Source: an uncultured Clostridium sp.
GTDB taxonomy: Bacteria; Bacillota; Clostridia; Oscillospirales; Acutalibacteraceae
Assembly: GCA_958422185.1 (NCBI GenBank)
Contig: CATZNW010000014.1
Coordinates: forward strand, 1 to 62,958
Direction of reading: 5' to 3'
DNA: 62,958 nt
Within the stretch, counting starts at the first letter, position 1; each line of letters starts with the position of its first letter. Positions 44,165 through 53,648 of the stretch are shown piece by piece. The position numbers and the translations under genes were made by a program. The notes beneath the pieces are model-generated. The model saw nothing but the letters and a program-made list of their open reading frames with translations, made no database searches and had not been told where the DNA came from.

Positions 44165-44905
44165 TTAATATACGATCATTCGCACTGCAAACAGTATAAG
44201 AAGATGGGCAGGGTAAAAAATATAAAAACCGTATTTCATGAACTTGCTTTTTTTGCCGAGTTCACCGGAATAAAGCAAAAAGAATATAAGCGGAATAAAG
44301 AAACCTATTCTGACCAGATTAGGCCTTAAGAGGCTCGGATCGGCAGCTATATCATTTAGCACCGGATAAATGTAAAAGACTCCGGAAACGCCGACATAGG
44401 CAAGCATGCTCAGCCATTTTATATCGCGGAAAACCCCGAATGCCAGAACAAGGAGCACATTCATAAATCCCCAGTCCGCAAACTCAGCAATAAAAGCGGC
44501 TGCCGCAATACCAAGAAGTTTAAGAAGAATATTCAGCTTTTTGATTTTCCAGATCGACAGAGCGATCAGCCCCATTAAAAGTCCCCACATCACGCTTGTT
44601 TTTTCAAACACGTCATAACCGAAACACAAAACGAACGGAAAATGTGAGATAACAGCAAAAGCTAGAAGGCGCAGCATATACTTTTTAAGATTGGAGGTAT
44701 GGAAATAACCCTCGGCTATAAAAAAGCACATTACAGGCTCTGTAATCTTGCCTATCATACGCATAATGATCCACAATGTTGAGGCGTAAGGCACAAAAAG
44801 CGCCGCGATATGATCTATCAGCATTGCAAAGATCGCTATCATCTTTATTGAATTGGCGCTGAACATGTTGGTATCCAGACTCTTTAAACTTCTGTTTTCC
44901 TTCAT
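44165..44905 (-). CDS. TraX-family membrane protein
   Basis: 246 residues with about eight membrane spans. The start SIKMIAIFAMLIDHIAALFV and ITEPVMCFFIAEGYFHTSN are the TraX family signature. TraX of F plasmid acetylates pilin, but in Firmicutes the family is chromosomal with unknown, probably acyltransferase, role. GGGGAAG precedes the ATG. It is the last gene of the lacZ-acpS-nnr-lipoprotein run on the minus strand. Confidence 0.88.
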   Translation of the reverse strand: MKENRSLKSLDTNMFSANSIKMIAIFAMLIDHIAALFVPYASTLWIIMRMIGKITEPVMCFFIAEGYFHTSNLKKYMLRLLAFAVISHFPFVLCFGYDVFEKTSVMWGLLMGLIALSIWKIKKLNILLKLLGIAAAAFIAEFADWGFMNVLLVLAFGVFRDIKWLSMLAYVGVSGVFYIYPVLNDIAADPSLLRPNLVRIGFFIPLIFFLLYSGELGKKSKFMKYGFYIFYPAHLLILFAVRMIVY

Positions 44906-44949
44906 AAAACTTCCCCGAAGATCCGATGACAGATCCGTCTGATAAAATA

Positions 44950-45432
44950 CTATTCCGATTTGAAATCAAATGATAATTCTGCGTCTTTAAAAACAAGCGA
45001 TACAGGATAAAATTCACCGTCTGTTTCAAGAGTAAAGTCTCCGAGCGAAGTTTCTCCGTTAATAACAAATCCGTTTTTAACAGTGCTTACATCGGATTCC
45101 TGCGTATTATTCACATATTCGATTGCCTCGTATATCGCGATGGCAGGATTGGAAGAATTCAAATGATTATCGATCTGTGACAAACTGATGTCATCATACG
45201 TTATCCCCAACGTTTTGCCGTCATAAGTTAAGACAAGCCCTGCTGCGGAGGTAGACTGCGCGGACAGAGTTACGGCTTTTCCGTTGTACACAACAGTGCA
45301 ATCATATGTAAAATTCCTGAATTTAACGCCTGCGTTTTCTGAAAAACTTTTAACGGGTTTTACGCTTTCGTTCGAAGCGCATCCGCCAAGCAAAAACACA
45401 AGCGTTAAAAAAAGTGCAAAAATTTTTTTCAA
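44950..45432 (-). CDS. small lipoprotein
   Basis: 160 residues. N-terminal lipoprotein signal MKKIFALFLTLVFLLGGC with the lipobox LGGC, so the mature protein is anchored outside by Cys18. The rest is beta-rich (FTYDCTVVYNGKAVTLSAQSTSAAG), possibly an LolA/DUF-type fold; no firm family. It begins 12 bases after the NAD(P)H-hydrate repair gene. Confidence 0.8.
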   Translation of the reverse strand: MKKIFALFLTLVFLLGGCASNESVKPVKSFSENAGVKFRNFTYDCTVVYNGKAVTLSAQSTSAAGLVLTYDGKTLGITYDDISLSQIDNHLNSSNPAIAIYEAIEYVNNTQESDVSTVKNGFVINGETSLGDFTLETDGEFYPVSLVFKDAELSFDFKSE

Positions 45433-45444
45433 CTCATCATTCCG

Positions 45445-46950
45445 TTATTCAAAATCACTCATCAGCGCCCCTAAAAGTTCAAGCATATCCTCTATGGTCA
45501 TACCGCGTGTGCTGATCTCCTGTGCGGTAATATCCCCGCACAGGCCGTGTATATAAACGGCGCATTTGGCTGCCGAATAGCAGTCCATGCCCTGTGCGAT
45601 AAAAGAGCCTATCATGCCGGTAAGCATATCTCCCGTACCGCCCATTGCCATGCCCGGGTTACCGGTGGTATTCACGAACACGGTGTTTCCGTCTGTAACC
45701 ACAGTATTGGCGCCTTTAAGCACAAGAACGCAGGAATACTTTTCAGCAAAGTCTTTAGCCGTTTTTATCCGGCTGGACTCGACCTCTGCGACACTGAGGT
45801 TCAGCAGGCGCGCCATTTCACCCGGATGCGGAGTTAAAACGACCGGCGCACGTGAGTCCTTCAGTACATCTATATTCGCAAGAACACAATTTATGCCGTC
45901 CGCATCAAGCACAACGGGAACTTCACTGGATCGTATAACCTGATTCACGATCACTTCTGTATCGTCATTTTTGCCGATGCCACATCCTATAGCAACGGAA
46001 TCCGCCCATTCGAGATCTTCACTGATCTTATTGAGCGCGCCCATTGACAGCGTTTTATCCTCGTTTTCGCTCATAGGTGAAAAGACAGGCTGGATCAGAT
46101 GCGAAGTCAAGACCGGATAGATTGATTTCGGAAAAGCGCATTTTAGGAGCCCGACGCCTGATCTAAGCGCTGCCTCAGCGCAGATCACAGCCGCTCCCGG
46201 CATAAGATAACTGCCGCATATGCTTAACATGTGACCGTTTTGCCCTTTATTTGAATTTTTATTTCTTTTGGGGAAACAGCTTTTAACAGATTTTTTTGTT
46301 ATTGTAAGCGGACAGTCCGGATCAAAGCAATCCTCCGGGATGCCGATATTCACAACAACCGTTTTTCCGCAGTAATGATTTGCAGGCGGTAGTATGTGAC
46401 AGTATTTTAGGGCCGATACAGCGACAGTAAGATCCGCCTTAACAGCCTTGAAAACAGTGCCTTCCGATGCGTTCGTACCGCTTGGTGTATCTACCGAAAC
46501 GATCACTGCCCCCGAATGGTTGACGGCGTCAAATACTTTAGAAAAAGGCTCTTTCGGTTCACCGTGAAAACCGATACCGAAAATGCAGTCCACAACAAGA
46601 ACATCGCTTAAAACTGCCTCTTCAAACGCAACGGCTTTCACGCCTGACTTTTTTGCCTCCTCAAAATACATAGACGGCTCCGGGACAGACGGCAATTTAT
46701 CCGCGAGCACGATCTCGGGTTCGGCGCCGTATCGTTTGAGCTTTTCAGCTATCACAAATCCGTCCCCTGCATTCTTACCGTTTCCGCAAACTACGGAAAC
46801 CTTGTTGTTTCGTATCAGATCTCCGTAATATTCAATTATTTTTTCGCAGCATTTTTCACCGGCCCGTTTCATAAGCTGAGCCTCGGTAAAATATTTTTCA
46901 ATGGCGGTCTTTTCCGCCTTTTTAATCTGGTCTGCGGTTAAAATCCTCAT
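45445..46950 (-). CDS. nnr: bifunctional NAD(P)H-hydrate epimerase / dehydratase
   Basis: 501 residues from the ATG at 46950, which overlaps the acpS stop as ATGA. The N-terminal half (to about 215) is the YjeF_N epimerase: VVCGNGKNAGDGFVIAEKL; the C-terminal half is the ADP-dependent dehydratase: GSYLMPGAAVICAEAALRSGVGLLK, LTPHPGEMARL, and GNPGMAMGGTGDMLTG. It repairs hydrated NADH and NADPH. Coupling with acpS is common in Firmicutes. Confidence 0.96.
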   Translation of the reverse strand: MRILTADQIKKAEKTAIEKYFTEAQLMKRAGEKCCEKIIEYYGDLIRNNKVSVVCGNGKNAGDGFVIAEKLKRYGAEPEIVLADKLPSVPEPSMYFEEAKKSGVKAVAFEEAVLSDVLVVDCIFGIGFHGEPKEPFSKVFDAVNHSGAVIVSVDTPSGTNASEGTVFKAVKADLTVAVSALKYCHILPPANHYCGKTVVVNIGIPEDCFDPDCPLTITKKSVKSCFPKRNKNSNKGQNGHMLSICGSYLMPGAAVICAEAALRSGVGLLKCAFPKSIYPVLTSHLIQPVFSPMSENEDKTLSMGALNKISEDLEWADSVAIGCGIGKNDDTEVIVNQVIRSSEVPVVLDADGINCVLANIDVLKDSRAPVVLTPHPGEMARLLNLSVAEVESSRIKTAKDFAEKYSCVLVLKGANTVVTDGNTVFVNTTGNPGMAMGGTGDMLTGMIGSFIAQGMDCYSAAKCAVYIHGLCGDITAQEISTRGMTIEDMLELLGALMSDFE

Positions 46951-47267
46951 ACCTGCTCCCACACAATCACAACCGCAAACGCATAATCGCCGTCATGACT
47001 AATAGATACATCACAATTTTCCAGACCGGAGATATGCGGCTTGCCGTTATTATCATAAACGATTTCAACAGTATTCAGGCGTTTTGTTATACCGGTTCCG
47101 AGCGCCTTGAAATATGCCTCCTTAGCAGCATATACACCAGCAAAGCTGTGGGCATTTTTACAGTGAATGCGCTCATTTTCAGTAAAAACCTCACTTAAAA
47201 AGCGTTCGTTTTTAATACTTTTTTCAATTCTTGAAACCAAGACAATATCATTTCCGACACTGAACAT
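46947..47267 (-). CDS. acpS: holo-[acyl-carrier-protein] synthase
   Basis: 106 residues. Magnesium-binding Asp in VGNDIVLVSRIEKSI and the signature FAGVYAAKEAYFKALGTGI. It transfers phosphopantetheine from CoA to acyl carrier protein. The start lies one base after the lacZ stop, with GGGTGATT as ribosome site inside lacZ, so it may share that promoter. Confidence 0.95.
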   Translation of the reverse strand: MFSVGNDIVLVSRIEKSIKNERFLSEVFTENERIHCKNAHSFAGVYAAKEAYFKALGTGITKRLNTVEIVYDNNGKPHISGLENCDVSISHDGDYAFAVVIVWEQV

Positions 47268-50264
47268 TCAATCACCCAGAGGCGTAACAACAAAAGAATC
47301 TGAATATGAGCAGACCATCAGTTTTCTGTGCTCCTTATCCGGCATAGGTCCGCAGGCATTTGAGCCTGCACCGAGCATAAAACCGTCGACCTGAACATTT
47401 GTAGTTTCAAACTCCGGCAAATCTTCGCGGTGTGTTGCTTTTTCGCTTTGCTCCGCATTATAATGATTTGCGTTGAAAACAAACGGTTTTTTACTTTCAA
47501 ACCTGAATCCGGTACCGCTTTCATCCGTGATCTCCGCATAAAACGTATTATATCTCATACCGCTTTCCTGCGGTTTTATATATTTGAAGTGCATATCCGA
47601 AACACCGGTTGTAACACGGCGGATAACAGCATGCTCATGAAAATCAGACAAAGATTCAAAATCGCAGCCGAAATAAGTTATATTGGAATAATCCTTCGGC
47701 ATTTCAACCAGCATGCCGAGACGCGGAACAAATTTGAACAAGAGACGCTTATAGGCGTATTCGACCGCGATCCTGCCGAGCGGATTTACTGTATATTTAA
47801 CTTTGAATACGCCTGCGTTTCTGTAAGCATTTGTTTTCAGGCGGTAAACGGCGTTTATAACTACCGTATCTCCGTTTCTTTCATACGAACACTTCTTCTT
47901 TACCCAAGAAATATGATTCAGGCCCTCTTTATGCCAGATATTTTTAAGGTACATATCATTGTCAATCGGCGCTCTGTACAGGCTTGGTAAAAAGCCCCGC
48001 GCATTGCCGACAGGGATCTGATTGAGAAGCTCTTTGGAATGATAAACATAGCTTTCCATTTCACCCGTGGTGTAATTAAAGCGAAGTGATCCGTTTTTGA
48101 ATTCTATGATCACTCTGCCCTGGCTTTCAGAGACCTTGAGCGGAACATCTGTTTTTTCGCCGGAAACGGTATTTACGTCTGCTGCAGCATAGTCAGAAAC
48201 AACAACTATCTGTTCGCGGGCAATTTCATTCTCGCCCTCAAAATAAGTAAAGACAACGGAAGTATGCCCTTTTTCAGTTAAAGAGATCGTTTTTCTTTCC
48301 GATTTCTGAGGCTCGATATCGATAGCAAAGGAGCCCGAATCCGTTTCCACTCCGTCATTCAAAACAGAATAATGGACGGTATACTTCGCATTTTTAAAAT
48401 ACAAATGGTTGAAAAACTCAAACTCGCCGCCGATTTTTTTATGCGCCCTGACAGGACGGTAGCACACTTTCATCTGCAATGCGCCGGGATGAGGAGTTCT
48501 GTCCGGAAAGAAAAGTCCGTCAACACAAAAATTACCGTCATGCTTCCACTCACCGTTATCTCCGCCGTATGTATATTCATAAGGGCCGTCTTCATTATAC
48601 GCTGCATGGTCTGCAAATTCCCATATGCATCCTCCCAGCATAATGTCCGCAGAATAGAAGAGATCCACATAGGTTTCAAGATCGCCTGCGCCTACTCCCA
48701 TTGCATGGGCATATTCACACAGGTAAAACGGCTTTTCATAATACTTTGAAGGTAATCCCCTTCCTTTTGCAATCTTTTTGCAGACATTAGGCCAGGTATA
48801 CATTTCGGAATGAACGTCATAGGACCAACGTTTTGTGCGGCAGGCGCCCTCATAATGAACGGGAATATCGGTTAATTTTTTAAGATTTTCGCAGCAGTAA
48901 TCCTGGCAGCGGTATCCGCCGGACTCATTGCCGAGAGACCACATCGTTATTGACGCGTGATTCTTATCGCGCTGAAACATTCTTAAAACGCGGTCCCAGT
49001 AATGCTCTTTCCAGTCCGTATTCTGTGAGATCAGATTAGGCTTGTTCATTTCACATACGCCGTGGCATTCTATATCTGCCTCATCAACAACATAAACTCC
49101 GTATTCATCACAAAGGTCTATAAATGCCGGATCCGGAGGATAATGCGATGTACGCACACAGTTTACATTATATTCCTTGAAAGTCCTTACGTCTTTTTCC
49201 ATATCCGCAACGGTCATCACATATCCCGTTTGCGGGTTGGTATCATGATGATTTACGCCTAAAAGCTTTATCTTTTTATTGTTGAAATAAAAAACGTTTT
49301 TATTGATCTTAATATGCTTAAAACCGATATTTCTGCGTATTATCTCACAGAGCTCATCGTCTTTTTCAAGCTTTAAAATCAGACTGTAAAGTTTTGGCGT
49401 CTCCGCAGTCCACTCAAACACGTCAAGCACATCAAACGTGATCTTATCGACCTTGCCCGGGCAAACATTTATACTTTTTTCCGCAATCACAGTATCGCCG
49501 TCCTTGAGCTCAGCGGTAAAAGTGACTTCATCGGTTATTTTAAACACAGGAATCACATCCAGAAGATATGTACCGTCCGAATTATGGCTTGTTCTTGCCT
49601 CAAAATCATAAACGGAATTGTCCCCGGTCCTGGTAATATAAACATCGCGGAAAATGCCGTTGTTTCTGTACATATCCTGGCATTCGAGATATGTTCCGTT
49701 ACACCATTTATGAACGCAGACTACGATTTCGTTTTCACCTTCTGTCAGGAAAGGAGTAATATCAAACTCGCTTGTATTATGGCTTCCCTCACTGTATCCC
49801 GCGTATTTTGAATTGACAAACAGATCAAAGCAAGGTGCAACGCCAAGAAATGTCAGGGTATACTTTCCGCTGACATCACCGAGCATAAATTTTTTAACAT
49901 AAACGCCTGCGGAGCAATCCTCGGGGAAATTCGGAGGGTCGCATTCAAACTGATAACGGCTGTTGATATAATAGGGTTTCTCATATCCTGTAAACTGCCA
50001 GCAAGACGGAACGGTTATAACGTCAAAATCCTCTTTCTCGGTATCAAACGACTGCGGCATATCCGAAACTTTTTCATAATATTTAAACTGCCACTCTCCG
50101 GAAAGAACAGCTACCATGGTTGAATGATAACGTTCTGTTCTGATATCCGTTTCGGCAAGTTCTTTTTCTGATGAAAACGGGATAAAATAAGCCCTGGGTT
50201 CAAGGACATTGTCCTTAAAAATATGGAAATCTTTGTAATTATCCATTTTTAATTCATATATCAT
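47268..50264 (-). CDS. lacZ: beta-galactosidase, GH2
   Basis: 998 residues from the ATG at 50264 (GAGGTG upstream). Full-length LacZ plan: jelly-roll sugar-binding domain (ECDPPNFPEDCSAGVYVKKF), Ig-like domain, TIM barrel with acid/base Glu in TMWSLGNESGG near 445 and nucleophile Glu in FYLCEYAHAMG near 516, then further beta domains including the bgal small-chain part. No signal peptide, so it cuts imported beta-galactosides in the cytoplasm. A promoter with an overlapping perfect inverted repeat lies upstream. No transporter adjoins it. Confidence 0.95.
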   Translation of the reverse strand: MIYELKMDNYKDFHIFKDNVLEPRAYFIPFSSEKELAETDIRTERYHSTMVAVLSGEWQFKYYEKVSDMPQSFDTEKEDFDVITVPSCWQFTGYEKPYYINSRYQFECDPPNFPEDCSAGVYVKKFMLGDVSGKYTLTFLGVAPCFDLFVNSKYAGYSEGSHNTSEFDITPFLTEGENEIVVCVHKWCNGTYLECQDMYRNNGIFRDVYITRTGDNSVYDFEARTSHNSDGTYLLDVIPVFKITDEVTFTAELKDGDTVIAEKSINVCPGKVDKITFDVLDVFEWTAETPKLYSLILKLEKDDELCEIIRRNIGFKHIKINKNVFYFNNKKIKLLGVNHHDTNPQTGYVMTVADMEKDVRTFKEYNVNCVRTSHYPPDPAFIDLCDEYGVYVVDEADIECHGVCEMNKPNLISQNTDWKEHYWDRVLRMFQRDKNHASITMWSLGNESGGYRCQDYCCENLKKLTDIPVHYEGACRTKRWSYDVHSEMYTWPNVCKKIAKGRGLPSKYYEKPFYLCEYAHAMGVGAGDLETYVDLFYSADIMLGGCIWEFADHAAYNEDGPYEYTYGGDNGEWKHDGNFCVDGLFFPDRTPHPGALQMKVCYRPVRAHKKIGGEFEFFNHLYFKNAKYTVHYSVLNDGVETDSGSFAIDIEPQKSERKTISLTEKGHTSVVFTYFEGENEIAREQIVVVSDYAAADVNTVSGEKTDVPLKVSESQGRVIIEFKNGSLRFNYTTGEMESYVYHSKELLNQIPVGNARGFLPSLYRAPIDNDMYLKNIWHKEGLNHISWVKKKCSYERNGDTVVINAVYRLKTNAYRNAGVFKVKYTVNPLGRIAVEYAYKRLLFKFVPRLGMLVEMPKDYSNITYFGCDFESLSDFHEHAVIRRVTTGVSDMHFKYIKPQESGMRYNTFYAEITDESGTGFRFESKKPFVFNANHYNAEQSEKATHREDLPEFETTNVQVDGFMLGAGSNACGPMPDKEHRKLMVCSYSDSFVVTPLGD

Positions 50265-50312
50265 AAGGCACCTCACAGAAAAGACTGTTTCGTATTATTT
50301 ACATACTGATTT

Positions 50313-50342
50313 ATTATAACATATTAAAAACAAATAAGTAAA
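50313..50342 (-). promoter_or_regulatory. lacZ promoter
   Basis: On the minus strand: -35 TTTACT, 18-base spacer, perfect -10 TATAAT, about 50 bases before the ATG. Confidence 0.65.
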
Positions 50343-50357
50343 TACCTTTACTTATTT
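50332..50357. promoter_or_regulatory. lacZ operator candidate
   Basis: AAATAAGTAAA-TACC-TTTACTTATTT is an 11-bp perfect inverted repeat with a 4-base centre. It covers the -35 box of lacZ, as expected for a repressor site. It also lies about 95 bases before spoIIID. Confidence 0.55.
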
Positions 50358-50449
50358 TAATTTATGCGTTAAAATATATTATAAATCGCCGGGCCGATCC
50401 AAAAAAATGTATAAAAAACACGGATTTAAAATATATATTACCAAGGACG

Positions 50450-50716
50450 GTGAAAACCTTGATTGGTAATGTGGATAAAAGATGTGTTGAGATCGGAGAA
50501 TACATACGCGATACAGGCGCAACGGTGAGACGGGCTGCGGCCGTTTTCGGAATAAGCAAATCAACAGTACATATAGACGTTACCAAACGCCTAAAAGATA
50601 TTGATAAAATGCTTTATGACGAAGTAAAAAAAGTACTTGAAGAAAACAAGGCCCAGCGTCACATACGCGGCGGTATCGCCACCCGCGAAAAATACAGCAA
50701 AATGAAAAAGCGCTGA
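50450..50716 (+). CDS. spoIIID: sporulation transcription factor SpoIIID
   Basis: 88 residues from GTG 50450, or 81 from GTG 50471; no ATG fits. The helix-turn-helix region TVRRAAAVFGISKSTVHIDVTKRL and the conserved end RHIRGGIATREKYSKMKK identify SpoIIID. It switches gene expression in the mother cell during sporulation. It is divergent from lacZ and followed 18 bases later by proC. Confidence 0.93.
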   Translation: MKTLIGNVDKRCVEIGEYIRDTGATVRRAAAVFGISKSTVHIDVTKRLKDIDKMLYDEVKKVLEENKAQRHIRGGIATREKYSKMKKR

Positions 50717-50734
50717 AAGTCGGAGGAATTTTAA

Positions 50735-51529
50735 ATGAAAATATCGTTTATAGGCTGCGGAAACATGGCAGGGGCAATAATCAGGGGAATAACTGCCGAG
50801 GGGGCAGTTGAAGCTCAGAATATTTTTGTGTTTGACACCAATGAAAGCAAAACCCTTGAAATAAAGAAAGAGACCGGAATAAGCATTGCAGTCAATGCAA
50901 AAGACGCGGCAGAAAAAAGCGATATTATTGTTTTAGCCGTTAAACCCAATATATTGGCAACAGTGATAAAAGAAATAGACGGTACCGTTTGTGACGGAAA
51001 AACGATCGTTTCCATCGCCGCCGGAAAGACTATATCATTTATTGAAGAAAACCTTTCGCATAAATGCGCCGTGATCAGAGTTATGCCTAACATTAACGCA
51101 AAGGTGGGCGCAGCGTGCAGCGCTCTTTGCTCAAACAGCGCTGTTACTGAGGAAGCAAAAGCGTTCGTAACAAAGATTTTCCGTTCCGTAGGGGAAATAA
51201 CAGAGCTGCCGGAAAGCAGTTTCCCGCTCTTTGGTGTTATCGCAGGCTGCGCTCCGGCATTTTCCTATATGTTTATTGACGCCATTGCGCGCGCCGGTGT
51301 AAAAAACGGAATGAACAAGGATCTTGCGCTGAAATTTGCCGCGCAAACAGTTATGGGCAGCGCAAAAATGGTGCTGGAAAGCGGCGAGCACCCTTACAAA
51401 CTGACCGATATGGTATGTTCACCCGGCGGCACAACAATAGAGGGCGTTTTATCCTTACAGGCTGATGGGTTTGAAAGCGCGGTTCACAATGCCGTAAACA
51501 AGGCTGTTAAAAAGGACAAAAAGCTGTAA
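50735..51529 (+). CDS. proC: pyrroline-5-carboxylate reductase
   Basis: 264 residues. Rossmann fold with FIGCGNMAGAIIRGI at the N-terminus, then VLAVKPN and the C-terminal signature VCSPGGTTIEGVLSLQADGF. It makes proline from pyrroline-5-carboxylate. GGAGG lies eight bases before the ATG. Confidence 0.96.
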   Translation: MKISFIGCGNMAGAIIRGITAEGAVEAQNIFVFDTNESKTLEIKKETGISIAVNAKDAAEKSDIIVLAVKPNILATVIKEIDGTVCDGKTIVSIAAGKTISFIEENLSHKCAVIRVMPNINAKVGAACSALCSNSAVTEEAKAFVTKIFRSVGEITELPESSFPLFGVIAGCAPAFSYMFIDAIARAGVKNGMNKDLALKFAAQTVMGSAKMVLESGEHPYKLTDMVCSPGGTTIEGVLSLQADGFESAVHNAVNKAVKKDKKL

Positions 51530-51535
51530 TAACTA

Positions 51536-51575
51536 AAAAACCTCCCGCAGTTTAAACACTGCGGGAGATTTTTAT
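51536..51575. terminator. bidirectional terminator
   Basis: CTCCCGCAGT and ACTGCGGGAG form a 10-bp stem, with an A-run on one side and TTTTTATTT on the other, between convergent proC and the BMP gene. Confidence 0.9.
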
Positions 51576-51605
51576 TTGAATCTTTACTATTCAACAGCTT
51601 CTGTT

Positions 51606-53510
51606 TTATTCTGCAGGAACTGCATTATATACCACCGGGTCACCCTGAGTGATCCAGTAATCAAGCGTAAAGCAGTTTGAATCAACAACCTGGCGAACAT
51701 CCGCGCCCGGAGCAACGCCAACAATACTGATCGTGCCGTTTGCAAGCGCACTGTAAACTTCATCATACGCCTGCTGATTTTCCTCTGCAACATGATTAAG
51801 ATAGATTCCGTTATTGGCGCAGTCGCCGATATAGGTATATCCGCCTCTAAAATCGGCAAGGCAGGCCTTGACCGCAGTGCCGTAATCCTTAATGGTAGTA
51901 GTCATATAGTGATCCCATGAAGACTGCCAGTTTTCCGCGCCAATTGCCAGCTTATCATAATTATAATTCCATGTAGCGTCAGAAACCGCGTTACATTCAG
52001 GGTTTCCGCCGGCGTAAACAACAGATACGCCCTCGTCATACATTTTTTCTACAACTGCCTGATAGCGGTTTACCATAGTATAGGTCGTTGACGGGAAGTA
52101 TTCGTTATCCATGACTATATCGGTACTGAATCCGTCACTGTCCGAAGTGGACCAGTGAGAGAAAATGTAACCCTCCTGGGGAACAGCGGCAGTCACTTCA
52201 ACAACATCTCCGGTCACATAAGAGCCGGAACCCGTTGATTCGCCGTTTCCGCCCTCTCCCGTTACAACGGTAACATCAAATGTCGGCGCGTCATTCTCAA
52301 CATATACCGGAGTCAGCGAGATATCCTGGGTTTTATCGGTAACATGAACCCATGTATCCTTAGCGTTTATATCGTCTATAACGTCCTCTCCCTCGTCACT
52401 GATCTCCCAGTGATCAAAGATCATTCCGCTTTGAGCGGTAGGGGCCGTTACATTGCAGGCGTCACCCGACATCATATACTGTGTTGAATAAACAGAACCG
52501 TCCTCATTATACACCGTAACCGGATAAGTGGCTGACGGAGCGTCAGCATATACAGCCGTAATAGTACAGTCGCACTCCTCCACAAGAAGATTAGTGGGTG
52601 AGCTGCTTTCTGTTGAAAGGTTTACTTTGCTGTCCTTAACCCCCTCAGTATTGCTCTTATATTCCCAGTGGTCAAACACTTTTCCTTCAGGAGCAGGGTC
52701 CGCCTCAATCGTTACATTCTGACCAAGGGTATAAGTACCCGAACCGGAGCCGTTTTCAACCTGAACAACAAAAACATCGTCAGCCGACGCATCGATCTTT
52801 TCATAATTTGCAGTGAGGGTAAAATCATAATTAAAATCAAGAATGGGAGAATCGTAATCCGCATAATCAAGGGTGACCGGAACACCGAGCTGTTCAGCCG
52901 CATACTGAGCGCCCTGAACAAAACCCGCACCGTATGAACTGGACGAATCAGAATAAACGGAACCAAAATAGCCAAGTTTTGTGTGGCCGGAAACAACAGA
53001 ATCATAGCCGGCAAGGAAGCCGCTCTGAAGCGCGTTGAAGGAAACGGTCATAACATTATTTATGTATGCGTCCGTATCATTATCCTCGGCATGAGGCATA
53101 CCGTCCAAGAGTATAAAATTCACATCACTGTACTGCCTAGCCGTCTCATAAACCGCAACCTCAAATACAAAAGTGGGAAGCACAACAAACTTTGCCCCTT
53201 TTTCAACCGCAAGATCTATATACTCGATCGCCTGCTGCGTTGACAGAGTCTCCTCTTCCTCAACATGGGGCTGATAGTATCTGTATGTTATCTCTTCGCC
53301 CTCGGCGGCATTAGCATTAACTTCTTCTGCGTAGGAAGTGATACCGCTCCATGCGCTTTCATTATAAGCGCCGTCTGTTACAGTACCTCCGTCCGTTATC
53401 ATAACAATATCATAAGTCAGATCTTCAGAATGATTTGTACACCCTGCGAATGCAAATATACAGGCTGCCGCCAATGCAATGCACACAAGACATGAAATAA
53501 CTTTCTTCAT
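51606..53510 (-). CDS. BMP/PnrA-type nucleoside-binding lipoprotein interrupted by InlB-like repeats
   Basis: 634 residues, against about 350 for the family. Lipoprotein signal with lipobox FAGC at Cys24. Residues 30-246 are the N-terminal half of a BMP-type substrate-binding protein (ITDGGTVTDGAYNESAWSGI, FILLDGMPH, GYFGSVYSDSSSSYGAGFVQG). Then come three repeats of about 70 residues with the divergent InlB B-repeat pattern (EGKVFDHWE, SGMIFDHWE, EGYIFSHWS). From about 467 the BMP fold resumes (VEKMYDEGVSVVYAGG, IGAENWQ, TTTIKDYGTAV). Family members bind purine nucleosides or related ligands for ABC import. It is divergent from the punA operon, which fits nucleoside uptake. No permease or ATPase is nearby. 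It may double as a surface adhesin. Confidence 0.85.
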   Translation of the reverse strand: MKKVISCLVCIALAAACIFAFAGCTNHSEDLTYDIVMITDGGTVTDGAYNESAWSGITSYAEEVNANAAEGEEITYRYYQPHVEEEETLSTQQAIEYIDLAVEKGAKFVVLPTFVFEVAVYETARQYSDVNFILLDGMPHAEDNDTDAYINNVMTVSFNALQSGFLAGYDSVVSGHTKLGYFGSVYSDSSSSYGAGFVQGAQYAAEQLGVPVTLDYADYDSPILDFNYDFTLTANYEKIDASADDVFVVQVENGSGSGTYTLGQNVTIEADPAPEGKVFDHWEYKSNTEGVKDSKVNLSTESSSPTNLLVEECDCTITAVYADAPSATYPVTVYNEDGSVYSTQYMMSGDACNVTAPTAQSGMIFDHWEISDEGEDVIDDINAKDTWVHVTDKTQDISLTPVYVENDAPTFDVTVVTGEGGNGESTGSGSYVTGDVVEVTAAVPQEGYIFSHWSTSDSDGFSTDIVMDNEYFPSTTYTMVNRYQAVVEKMYDEGVSVVYAGGNPECNAVSDATWNYNYDKLAIGAENWQSSWDHYMTTTIKDYGTAVKACLADFRGGYTYIGDCANNGIYLNHVAEENQQAYDEVYSALANGTISIVGVAPGADVRQVVDSNCFTLDYWITQGDPVVYNAVPAE

Positions 53511-53548
53511 TTATCGTTTACCCTCCGACAAAATAATATCACTAATTA

Positions 53549-53577
53549 ATAATACCAAAATTGATCAAATATTGCAA
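53549..53577 (-). promoter_or_regulatory. promoter of the BMP lipoprotein gene
   Basis: -35 TTGCAA, 17-base spacer, -10 TATTAT on the minus strand. Ribosome site GGAGGG follows before the ATG. Confidence 0.5.
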
Positions 53578-53587
53578 TAGCATTTTA

Positions 53588-53616
53588 TTGATTTAAGTTT
53601 TAAAAACATATATAAT
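53588..53616 (+). promoter_or_regulatory. promoter of the punA-mtnA operon
   Basis: -35 TTGATT, 17-base spacer, perfect -10 TATAAT, 32 bases before the ATG. Confidence 0.7.
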
Positions 53617-53648
53617 ATTTTTATAAACTATTACCGCGGAGGTGCTGT

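Noticed and set aside
47430..47990. 186-codon plus-strand frame opposite lacZ
   Set aside because: Antisense to conserved GH2 coding sequence, without ribosome site.
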